Of a DNA stretch of 64,000 bases, positions 33,501 through 41,048 are shown piece by piece. Every line of letters starts with the position of its first letter. Positions within the stretch are counted from its first letter, which is position 1. Location: assembly GCA_036845225.1 (NCBI GenBank), contig DAIUEJ010000007.1:1-64000 (forward strand). Direction: 5' to 3'. The notes beneath the pieces were generated by a model that saw nothing but the letters and a program-made list of their open reading frames with translations, did not search any database and was not told the origin of the DNA. The DNA is from FEN-680 sp036845225 (GTDB lineage Bacteria; Actinomycetota; Geothermincolia; Fen-727; Anoxymicrobiaceae). Made by a program: the position numbers and the translations under genes.

Positions 33501-35772
33501 GGTTCCCAACAACGGCCTGCCGGCCAGCTGGCCGACAGACGGCCGTGACGGAGGCGTGCCTGACCCGGCCTCGAGCGGACCGGCCATGGTGCAGATCGGC
33601 AACGAAGGGGGCTTCCTCCCGCAGGCGGCCGTACTGCCCAACACGCCGGTAGGATACATCTATAACCGCAGGGACATCACGGTCCTGAACGTGTCCAACA
33701 AGACGCTGATGCTGGGGCCGGCCGAGAGGGCCGACGTCATCATCGACTTCTCCAAGATCCCCGACGGCACCAAGCTCATCATGTACAACGACGCTCCGGC
33801 TCCGGTACCGGCGTTCGACCCGCGCATCGACTACTACACGGGCGGACCGGACCTGACCTCTTCAGGTGGAGCGCCCACCACGCTTCCGGGCTACGGCCCG
33901 AACACGAGGACGGTCATGCAATTCCAGGTGTCCTCGAGCGTGAAGACCGGGATGACGGGATTCAACGTGAACACGCTGATGAACCACCTGCCGGCAGCCT
34001 ACGCGACGTACCAGGAGAAGCCGATAGTGCCGAACGCGGCCTACAACGCGGCGTTTAACGCGGCCTACCCTGCCGATTCCTACTCGAGGATCCAGGACAC
34101 CACGAAGGACTTCTTCAATGGCCCGCTTGCCGGCCTTGCCGTGACGAACATGGGAAGCGGCTATACCTCGGCACCGGGAGTCAACATCACCGGAGGCGGA
34201 GGGACGGGCGCTACAGGAGTGTCCGAGATATCGGGTGTCACATCGATTGCGATAACCAACGGGGGGAGCGGCTATACCGTTCCTCCGGACATCGGCTTCA
34301 CTGGCGGAGGAGGCGGTTCGGGAGCCGCGGCTACCGCGCTGATCTCGGGTGTCACGGGATTCACCATTACGAACTTTGGAACGGGCTATACCTCGCCTCC
34401 TGATGTCACAATCACTGGCGGAGGCGGGTCGGGGGCCACCGCGGTCGCTACCGTGGCGAACGGGTCAATCACGGCTGTCAACCTCACGAACGGCGGCAGC
34501 GGTTACTCGACGCCACCGACCGTCACGTTCACAGGCGGGGGTATCGGCCCCAACGGCGCCGCCGCAACCGCCAATATCGCGGTCGGCTCGGTTACGGGGA
34601 TCATCATCACCGACTCGGGCGGCAACTACACGGTCGCGCCCGGTGTGGCCTTCTCCGGGGGCGGCGGCGGTATAAACGCGGCCGCGAATGCGTCGATAAC
34701 GGTGGGCGCGGTCACCTGGGTGAAACTCACCAACCCGGGCAACAACTACTCCTCGGCGCCAACTGTGGCGCTGTCCGGAGGAGGAGGCGCCAATGCCACG
34801 GCGGTAGCGTTGCCGATCCACATGGACCTGACGCCGAAGGCGATCCAGGAGCTGTTCGATCCGTTCTACGGGCGGATGAACGCTCAGTTGGGTGTCGAAA
34901 TACCCAACACTACGATGATCACGCAGACGACTATCCCATACTTCGATACCGATCCCCCGACGGAGCTCATCAAGAACTCCGACGCGGCGCAGCCTATCGG
35001 CTCGCTGGCGGACGGGACCCAGATCTGGAAGATCACACATAACGGTGTGGACACGCACGCCATCCACTGGCACATGTTCAACGTCCAGTTGATCAACCGC
35101 GTCGGATGGGACGGAATGGTGAAACCGCCGGACGCGAACGAAGTCGGTTGGAAAGAGACCGTGCGGATGAACCCGCTCGAGGACGTGATCGTGGCTCTCA
35201 GGCCGATCAAGCCCAACATCCCGTGGGACATCCCTAACAGCATACGGTTGCTCGACCCGACGATGCCACTGAACAGCACGATTAACTTCACGAGCATGGA
35301 CCCGGCAGGTCAGCCCGCGCCAGTCCTCAACCACGAGATAAACTACGGCTGGGAGTACGTGTGGCACTGCCACCTGCTCGGCCACGAGGAGAATCTCATG
35401 ATGCGCCCGATGTCCTTCGGAGAGGCGCCGATAGCGGCCAGCGGCCTGAGCGGCGCCGGACCGGCGGGCGGAGTCGCGCTCTCGTGGACCGACAACTCCA
35501 AGAACGAGACCAACTGGACGATCATGCGGTCAACGAGTCTGACCGGGCCGTTTGCCAAGATCGACCAGGTGGCATCGACAACGGGGCCTGCCACAGGCGG
35601 GACGATAAACTACACCGACACCACGGCGGCAGCCGCGACGACTTACTACTACCAGATAATCGCAAACAACATCATCGGGGATACCACACCTTACACGGCG
35701 CCGGTCGTCGGGTATCCGAACATGTCGATGGATGCGACGGCGTCCAACACGGCGACGGTGGTCGTGCCCTGA
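30544..35772 (+). CDS. giant secreted multicopper oxidase with repeat modules
   Basis: 1742 residues. A signal peptide (residues 1-33) is followed by a Pro/Ala/Gln-rich linker. Four repeats of about 110 residues (about 125-560) each begin YFAEGTxRPNF and contain ERPMYFNY. The multicopper oxidase part begins near residue 570: HLHGG (about 708) and HDHAYG (about 772), then HAIHWHMF (about 1505) and HCHLLGHEENLM (about 1607), giving complete trinuclear and type 1 sites with an axial Met. Six glycine-rich beta repeats (GSGYTSAPGVNITGGGG-like, about 1195-1420) are inserted between cupredoxin domains. A fibronectin III-like domain closes the chain. AAAGGAG precedes ATG 30544. It could oxidise metals (Fe, Mn, Cu) or organics at the surface; substrate unknown. 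Confidence 0.9.
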   Translation: MHHSRKPATRTIAPILAFLLVAAFFLAGAGPIAAKPTPAAPKAQTQPAANPAQSPVRTQDSKRTTAADRQAAADRAQAQGLTPGVAKSGGAVPTPGGVPDYFGPYPNYANSPLPTAIAAFPYPTFYFAEGTTRPNFETYFTIQNPGTKTANVRLTYMRGNGQNAVVTVAVPKNTRSTINPVSTLGSADDAAHDFSTKVESLNKVQVIVERPMYFNYKGVWTGGSDAVGATATASAFYFAEGTCRPNFDAYFTIQNPGNNNAIIQLTYMKGDGTVVTQGFGVTAHTRGTVHPADTLGVGDDAAHDFSTSIVCTNGQKIVAERPQYFNYKGVWTGGHDVVGATAGAKQYYFAEGTSRPNFIPYLTIQNPNAGSVPVKITYFMADGTRKTQNMTLAPHSRSTAIPSDIIGSGDVGHDFSSKVESTNGKNIIVERPMYFNYNNAWTGGSDVMGATASAPAYYFAEGTSRPNFDPYLCILNPGDTVANLTITYMKGNSTTSTQLISVPAFSRGTISIREKTGTGNDAAHDFSIRAECTNGQRVIVERPMYFNYNGVWNGGHDAVGLAYQAVGVQTGTGVRKFVDSLPGLGAANANDLGQYIPVAVPDKTSFPGSDYYEIQLGQYREKLHKDLPSTLLRGYRQTNSSNPSVTKFSYLGPTIIAQKGRPVRVKFTNSLPTGAGGNLFIPVDTTVMGAGMGPDGVNGYTENRAVIHLHGGNTPWISDGTMHQWITPAGETTPYPQGVSVQSVPDMPQPTVGDGTETFYYTNQQSARLMFYHDHAYGITRLNVYAGEAAPYLLQDSTETSLINSKSIPADQIPLVIQDKTFVPAPAQLAAEDPTWDTSKYGGKGNLWFPHVYMPNQNPGSIDGANAMGRWDYGPWFWPPFTGITNGPVANPYYDPVNAPWEPKVIPGTPNPSIVPEGFMDTPLVNGTAYPYVKVGPKAYRFRILNASNDRTLNLQMYFAKSNGQMWKSNGTLTDGDAGEVAMVPAVPNNGLPASWPTDGRDGGVPDPASSGPAMVQIGNEGGFLPQAAVLPNTPVGYIYNRRDITVLNVSNKTLMLGPAERADVIIDFSKIPDGTKLIMYNDAPAPVPAFDPRIDYYTGGPDLTSSGGAPTTLPGYGPNTRTVMQFQVSSSVKTGMTGFNVNTLMNHLPAAYATYQEKPIVPNAAYNAAFNAAYPADSYSRIQDTTKDFFNGPLAGLAVTNMGSGYTSAPGVNITGGGGTGATGVSEISGVTSIAITNGGSGYTVPPDIGFTGGGGGSGAAATALISGVTGFTITNFGTGYTSPPDVTITGGGGSGATAVATVANGSITAVNLTNGGSGYSTPPTVTFTGGGIGPNGAAATANIAVGSVTGIIITDSGGNYTVAPGVAFSGGGGGINAAANASITVGAVTWVKLTNPGNNYSSAPTVALSGGGGANATAVALPIHMDLTPKAIQELFDPFYGRMNAQLGVEIPNTTMITQTTIPYFDTDPPTELIKNSDAAQPIGSLADGTQIWKITHNGVDTHAIHWHMFNVQLINRVGWDGMVKPPDANEVGWKETVRMNPLEDVIVALRPIKPNIPWDIPNSIRLLDPTMPLNSTINFTSMDPAGQPAPVLNHEINYGWEYVWHCHLLGHEENLMMRPMSFGEAPIAASGLSGAGPAGGVALSWTDNSKNETNWTIMRSTSLTGPFAKIDQVASTTGPATGGTINYTDTTAAAATTYYYQIIANNIIGDTTPYTAPVVGYPNMSMDATASNTATVVVP

Positions 35773-35804
35773 TGTCGACAAGGCGTTGAACGCCTGAAAG
35801 TGAC

Positions 35805-35828
35805 GCGCCCGCCTTTCGAGGCGGGCGC
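35805..35828. terminator. strong stem-loop terminator after the oxidase gene
   Basis: GCGCCCGCCT-TTCG-AGGCGGGCGC: a perfect 10-bp stem with a very stable TTCG tetraloop, followed by TTCCCTTT. It sits between convergent genes and probably ends transcription from the oxidase side. A smaller stem (AGGCG/CGCCT, 35781-35795) precedes it. Confidence 0.75.
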
Positions 35829-35848
35829 TTCCCTTTGAGCGGGCGTGC

Positions 35849-36616
35849 TCAGTCCGGCTGTTCGCTGGTGCGCTCGGGAAGAAGGAGTATCGCGCCGACC
35901 TGGAAACAGAGTGCGCCCACGAAAGTCCCGAGGTTCACGAGCATCTTATTCACGTCGTTGCCCGTGGTAGGCACGATGTATGAGGCGGCGGCGGAGACGC
36001 CGAAGGCGAATGACCCGGCGAAGTTGAGATAAACGATCCACCATGAGAGCGTGCGTGGCCTGAGGGACCTCGCGGCGCGCCCGAGCTCGAACCACGCCAG
36101 GAGGCTCGCGATGAGGAAGCAGATAGAGCCGAAGGCGTCGGGCTTCCAGACCAGCTTGTCGACCTGCGTTCCGGAGAGGCTGGTGTTGATCGCCATGAGA
36201 GTGCTCACGTTGAAATAGATAGTGCCCGCCAGCTGGATAAGGCACGCCCACCAGGCGTAGCTCTTCGGTTCGAGAGCCAGCACGCGGAGCCGCTGCTTGC
36301 CTTCGGCGTGCAGTTCCTTGCGCCGTACGTTTATTGCCTCGAGGAACTGGAGAGCGGCAGCGGTCGTAAAGAAGATCGACCCGATGAAGAAAGTGATCGC
36401 ATCGGTTTTGTTGCCGACCTTGTAGACATAGCCCGGCGCCGCGCCCAGCGCGAAGAAGCCCGCGCCGATCGCAAAGAGGACCCCTATCCACCAGCCGACG
36501 GCGCCCGGCGCCCACCAGGTGCCGCCCTTCCCCGTATCGAGAAGCGAATGGAGCTTGCGCGCCTCCCGGGGGGCCCAGCGCGTGGAAAGAGCCGGCGCAG
36601 ATTGATCGACGCTCAT
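35849..36616 (-). CDS. six-helix membrane protein, YrhK-like
   Basis: 255 residues with six or seven helices, including WWIGVLFAIGAGFFALGAAP, ITFFIGSIFFTTAAALQFLE, a second GSICFLIASLLAWFELGRAA and SWWIVYLNFAGSFAFGVSA. The duplicated pattern FxxGSxxFxxxAxxQ resembles YrhK-type domains, whose role is unknown. Asp and Lys/Arg residues stand at helix ends but no transport motif is visible. It is convergent with the oxidase gene and ATG 36616 starts 15 bases past the stop of the Fe-S protein gene downstream on the same strand. Confidence 0.65.
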   Translation of the reverse strand: MSVDQSAPALSTRWAPREARKLHSLLDTGKGGTWWAPGAVGWWIGVLFAIGAGFFALGAAPGYVYKVGNKTDAITFFIGSIFFTTAAALQFLEAINVRRKELHAEGKQRLRVLALEPKSYAWWACLIQLAGTIYFNVSTLMAINTSLSGTQVDKLVWKPDAFGSICFLIASLLAWFELGRAARSLRPRTLSWWIVYLNFAGSFAFGVSAAASYIVPTTGNDVNKMLVNLGTFVGALCFQVGAILLLPERTSEQPD

Positions 36617-36631
36617 GCCCGCCCGTCCCCG

Positions 36632-37687
36632 CTATTTGAGCCCGCGCTCGGCAGAGATCTTCATCTGCATCTCGAGGAAGTTGGCAGGCGGTGCCGCGGC
36701 TTCAGACTTCGCGACGAGCGAGACCGCTTCCACGGGGCACGTCGTCACACAGAGTCCGCAACCGATGCAGCGGGCCGTGTCGACCTCCATGAAGTCGTCG
36801 CCCTCGATGACGGCTTCGATCTGGCAACGCTCGACGCAGGTCGCGCACGCGGTGCACTCCTCGGAGTCGATCCTCGCCTGGAACGTGGAGCCGGCGTGGT
36901 CCGCCGGGCGCTCGTAGGTCCTGAGCGCGCGCAGGTTGCCGCACGAGTCGCCGCAGCAGATGCAGATGTTCATTACCGCCTGGGAGTTGCTGGGGGAGAC
37001 GACCATGCCTTCTTTCTCGGCGTTGTCGAGTATCTTGAGGCACTCGTCGAGAGAGATCTCCCGACCGATGCCGTTCTCGATGTAGTAGTCGGCGGCCATG
37101 CCGAAGGTCATGCAATTCTCGAGCGTGTGGTCGCAGCCCTTGCCGACGAGGAGCCTCTCCTTGCGGCATATGCAGTCCGCGACCGCGATCTTGTCCTGCG
37201 CCTTCACGAGTTCGCGGGCGACGTCGTAGGTAGCGACAGTGGTAGAGGTGTCCAGCGCTGCCCCGACCGGTACGACCCTCAACTGCTTGGTGGGCACGTC
37301 TTCCCAGGTTCTGGTGAGGTAAGGCGTGTACTCCTCGAGCAGTTCGGCGAGCTCACGGTCCATGGACCCGACGTGGAACTCGTAGATGCCGACGAGGAAC
37401 TGTTGCGCCATGTAGTATGGCACGCCCTCGATGCGCAGGCGGTAGATGCTGCCCTCGCTGGCCATCTTCTCGAGGCGGGGCGCCAGTTCGGATTCCTCGG
37501 CGCCAATGCGCTCGGCGATGGACGCGACGGACTCGGGCACTCTCTGGAGTTGCAGAACCAGTTCCGCCTCCTCGGGGGTGAAGTACCTCTGAAGGATCTT
37601 GAGCTCGACGCCGGTGTCCGTGGCGGGGAACCCCCCCGGCAGATTGTCGAGGAACACGCGCAGCTTCTGGTAAACGTCTTCGGCCAT
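36632..37687 (-). CDS. 4Fe-4S ferredoxin-like protein with helical N-terminal domain
   Basis: 351 residues. The first 130 form a helical, winged-helix-like part (ELKILQRYFTPEEAELVLQL). Then come three Cys patterns: IAVADCICRKERLLVGKGCD, NICICCGDSCGN, and a C-terminal pair of ferredoxin motifs CTACATCVERCQIEAV and CIGCGLCVTTCPVEAV (residues about 280-320), giving two 4Fe-4S clusters. It may be a reductase or electron-transfer subunit. The domain order resembles proteins often encoded near acetogenic enzymes, but I cannot name it. GAGGAGGTCGAC precedes ATG 37687. Confidence 0.78.
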   Translation of the reverse strand: MAEDVYQKLRVFLDNLPGGFPATDTGVELKILQRYFTPEEAELVLQLQRVPESVASIAERIGAEESELAPRLEKMASEGSIYRLRIEGVPYYMAQQFLVGIYEFHVGSMDRELAELLEEYTPYLTRTWEDVPTKQLRVVPVGAALDTSTTVATYDVARELVKAQDKIAVADCICRKERLLVGKGCDHTLENCMTFGMAADYYIENGIGREISLDECLKILDNAEKEGMVVSPSNSQAVMNICICCGDSCGNLRALRTYERPADHAGSTFQARIDSEECTACATCVERCQIEAVIEGDDFMEVDTARCIGCGLCVTTCPVEAVSLVAKSEAAAPPANFLEMQMKISAERGLK

Positions 37688-37750
37688 GTCGACCTCCTCA
37701 TGACTGGCGGCTGATGATGCGCAGCCGCTCCAGTACAGTTTACATGAGGG

Positions 37751-37793
37751 AGGGGTCAGGCACCGTCCACTATTTTGTCCACCCTTGACCCCT
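37751..37793. repeat. AGGGGTCA...TGACCCCT inverted repeat
   Basis: AGGGGTCA (37751-37758) and TGACCCCT (37786-37793) flank GGCACCGTCCACTATTTTG. A member of the dispersed GGGGTCA family upstream of the Fe-S protein gene. Confidence 0.6.
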
Positions 37794-37843
37794 GTCCTGT
37801 AACATGGTGAAGACCTGGTGGCTGTGACTCCGGAGTCGCGTCG

Positions 37844-38195
37844 ATGGACGAAGCAAACGCGATATGCCTCAAAGACAGAAAGCAGTGGCGCTCGTGGCTG
37901 CGGAAGAACCACGCCATCGAACGCGAGATCTGGCTGGTCATCTATAAGAAGAACCACCGGCAAGCCTTCCCTCACGTATGAGGAAGCGGTCGAGGAGGCC
38001 GTCTGCTTCGGGTGGATCGACGGTCGCATGAAGAGCATCGACGACGAGAAGTATATGCAGCGCTATTCGCCGAGGACGGCGAAGAGCACATGGTCGGAGT
38101 CCAATATCGCGAGAGCCGAGAAGATGATCGCCGAGGGAAAGATGACGGAGGCAGGACTCAGAGCCTACCGGCAGGGAGTGAAAGGAGGGGTCTGA
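37844..38195 (+). pseudogene. YdeI/OmpD-associated-family protein, frameshifted and truncated
   Basis: From ATG 37844 the frame reads MDEANAICLKDRKQWRSWLR, then EREIWLVIYKKN, and ends at 37979. One extra C at about 37959 explains the shift: the other frame continues with TGKPSLTYEEAVEEAVCFGW and IDGRMKSIDDEKYMQRYSPR to a stop at 38193-38195. Together these match the N-terminal two thirds of the YdeI (bacteriocin-protection) family. The last part (about 70 residues) is replaced by a GC-rich repeat. No function expected. Confidence 0.7.
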
Positions 38196-38199
38196 GATA

Positions 38200-38240
38200 C
38201 CACCCCCACCCCGACCCTCCCCCCTCAAGGGGGAGGGAGC
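38200..38240. repeat. CCCTCCCCCTTGAGGGGG repeat, reverse copy
   Basis: The reverse complement is identical over about 36 bases to 50758-50795: a stem CCCTCCCCC/GGGGGAGGG followed by TCGGGGTGGGGGTG. It sits where the YdeI-like pseudogene breaks off and before the formate dehydrogenase gene. Confidence 0.8.
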
Positions 38241-38346
38241 CAGGATGATGAAAATAATCCTTGCATAACTTGCGGATTGCTGTAACATAAACTCCCATCA
38301 GTCACTGGTTCAACTTACCGCCTGGCGGTGAGGAGCGGTCTCTAAA

Positions 38347-41037
38347 GTGGCAGGTACCTCTATCCGTATAAACGGCAAAAGGGTTTCAGCCTACCCGGGC
38401 TCAAGGATCATCGACCTCGCTTGCGACCTCGGCGTTCCGATTCCAACCTTGTGCGATCACCCGTTGCTTGCGCCCGCGGGCTACTGCGGAGTCTGCGTTG
38501 TCGAGGACATCGCGAGCGGCAGGCTCGTGACCGCGTGCGACACGCCCGCCAGGCCGGGCATGGATATCAGGACCGACTCTCCCCGGGCCCTCGAGGCGCG
38601 AAGGCGGACTCTCGAGCTCATCCTCACCAACCACCCCGAGACCTGCGTCATCTGCGAGAAAGGAAACGCCTGCAGGCTCCGCGATCTTTCCTCGAGCATC
38701 GGGCTCGCGCTCTCGAGCGAGAAACGCGTCGGGACCCTGCGCGGGATAGTGGACGCGAACCCGTTCATCCACCGCGACCTCTCTAAGTGCATAGGCTGCC
38801 AGATATGCGTACGCGCCTGCCGGGAGATACAGGGCGCCGAAGCCGTCGAGTTCACGGGGATCGGCACGGGCAGCATGCCCCTGACGGCGGAGGACCACGA
38901 GCTGGCGGGCTCGGATTGCGAGCTGTGCGGGCTCTGCGTCACCATGTGCCCTGTCGGCGCCCTGATCGAAAAGCCGAGCAAGCACACCGGTACTGAGGAC
39001 AGGAGGGCGAACGTCATCTGCCCGTACTGCGGGGTCGGATGCACCCTCGAGCTGAGGATCCGTGAGGACGCGATAGTCAGCGTGGGAGCGGGCGTCGAGG
39101 GCTCGGTCAACGGCCCGAGCCTGTGTGCCAAGGGCAGATACGGGCTGGGTTACGTCGGACACCCCGACCGGCTGAAGGTGCCCCTGGTACGCGAAGGCGA
39201 CGAGCTCGTCGAGACGACGTGGGAGGAAGCACTGTCGCGCGTGGCGGCGAACCTGCATCGCATGGTCAAGGATCACGGCCCCGACTCTGTAGGCGTGCTG
39301 GCGTCGGCAAAAGCGACCAACGAGGAGAACTACCTCATCCAGAAATTCGCCCGCGCCTGCATCGGCACCAACAACGTCGACCACTGCGCGAGGTTGTGAC
39401 ACAGCCCCACCGTCGCCGGTCTGGCGGCAGCGTTCGGCAGCGGAGCCATGACCAATTCGCTCGAGGACCTTGCGGACGCCGACGTCATCCTGCTCACAGG
39501 TAGCAACACCATCGAGAACCATCCCGTCATCGCGCAGATGATCAAGACCGCTGTCCTGTCGGGCGGCACCCGGCTCATCGTGAGCGACCCGAGGGACATC
39601 TCGATGGCACGATACGCCGAGGTGAGGCTCAGCCCGAGGCCCGGAACGGACGTCGCATGGCTCAACGGGATGGCCAACGTGATATTGAGCGAGGGGCTGG
39701 CCGACGAGCGCTTCATACGGGAGCGCACCGAGGGCTCCGACGGGTGGCGCAAGTCGGTGGAGCGCTATACCCCCGAGTTCGTGCAGAAGATAACGGGCAT
39801 CAAGCCCGCGGACTTACGAAAGGCGGCTCGCCTCTACGCGTCGGCCGGCGCGGCCGCGATCTACTACGCCATGGGCATCACCCAGCACTCGACGGGCACC
39901 GATAACGTCAAGGCGATCGCAAACCTCGCGATGCTCACGGGCAACATCGGCAGGCCGGGCACGGGAGTCAACCCGTTGCGCGGCCAGAACAACGTGCAGG
40001 GCGCCTGCGATATGGGCGCGCTGCCCAACGTCTTCCCCGGCTACCAGCGGGTCGACGATGACGTGGTCCGGGGCAAGTTTGAGAAAGCCTGGGGCGTGAA
40101 GCTCCCCTCGAAGCCGGGGCTCACCGTAACCGAGATGATTGGTGCCGCCGCCAAGGGCAAGCTCAAGGCAATGTACATCGTCGGAGAGAACCCGGTGCTG
40201 ACCGAGCCGGACGCAAACCATGCCGTCGCGGCTCTCGGAAAGCTCGACTTCCTCGTCGTCCAGGACATATTCCTCACCGAAACGGCGGCTCTCGCCGACG
40301 TTGTGCTGCCCGGTGCGGCCTCGGTTGAAAAGGAAGGGACCTTCACCAACACGGAGCGCATGGTCCAGAGGTCGCGCGCGGCCGTGCCCGCTCCCGGAGA
40401 GGCGCGCAGCGATGCCGACATAATCTGCGCCGTCGCGGGCCAGATGAAGTGCGCCATGACCTGCGGCAGTCCCTCGGACGTCATGGACGAGATAGCTTCT
40501 CTCACGCCTTCGTACGGCGGCATGTCTCACAGCCGGCTTGCGCGGCACGGCATGCGCTGGCCGTGCCCTGATGCAAAGCACCGCGGCACAAGGATAATGC
40601 ACTCGCGCGAGTTCACCCGCGGCAAGGGCAGGTTCCATCCCATCGACTACATCGAGCCGGCAGAGATGCCGGACGTCGATTACCCGTTGATCCTGACCAC
40701 GGGCAGGATGCTCTACCAGTATCACTCGGGCTCGATGTCGCGCCGCTCGGCCGCGCTGGACGAATACACTCCGGCCGGCTGGGCTGAGCTGAACCCGAGC
40801 GATGCCAGGAGGCTGGGCATACGAGAGGGCGAACCCATCGCTCTGACCTCGCGGAGAGGCTCGGTCCGCACGACCGCCAGGCTGAGCCGCCGCTCTCCGA
40901 AGGGGGTCGTCTTCATGAGCTTCCACTTCGCCGAGGAGGCGGTCAACAAGCTTACGAATCCAGCTCTCGACAAAGAGGGAAAGATACCTGAGTTCAAGGT
41001 CTGCGCGGTCAAGGTCGAGCCTGCCGCGCGCGAGTGA
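38347..41037 (+). CDS. fdhA: formate dehydrogenase alpha subunit, selenocysteine-containing
   Basis: 896 residues read through an in-frame TGA (39397-39399) that is Sec at residue 351. Order: a 2Fe-2S domain (CDHP...CGVC...C, residues 36-65), a NuoG-type HPETCVICEKGNAC motif (about 99), a 2x4Fe-4S ferredoxin domain (CIGCQICVRACREIQG and CELCGLCVTMCP), then the bis-MGD catalytic domain starting CPYCGVGC (about 226), with CARL-U-HSPTV at the active site. This is the cytoplasmic, NuoG-like formate dehydrogenase type, which interconverts formate and CO2 and starts the methyl branch. GTG 38347 is the best start. The frame from 39448 alone would lack the active-site region. Confidence 0.93.
39397..39428 (+). 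promoter_or_regulatory. UGA Sec codon and SECIS hairpin
   Basis: TGA 39397-39399 is followed by a stem GTCGCC (39412-39417) and GGCGGC (39423-39428) with the loop GGTCT (39418-39422). The GGU loop sits 19 bases after the TGA, as in bacterial SECIS elements bound by SelB, and its loop GGUCU is that of the E. coli fdhF element. Confidence 0.8.
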
Positions 41038-41048
41038 GGAGAGGCTTC

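Noticed and set aside
39448..41037. Separate formate dehydrogenase gene starting at ATG 39448
   Set aside because: It is in frame with the upstream part, lacks the 4Fe-4S and Sec region, and a SECIS hairpin explains the TGA.
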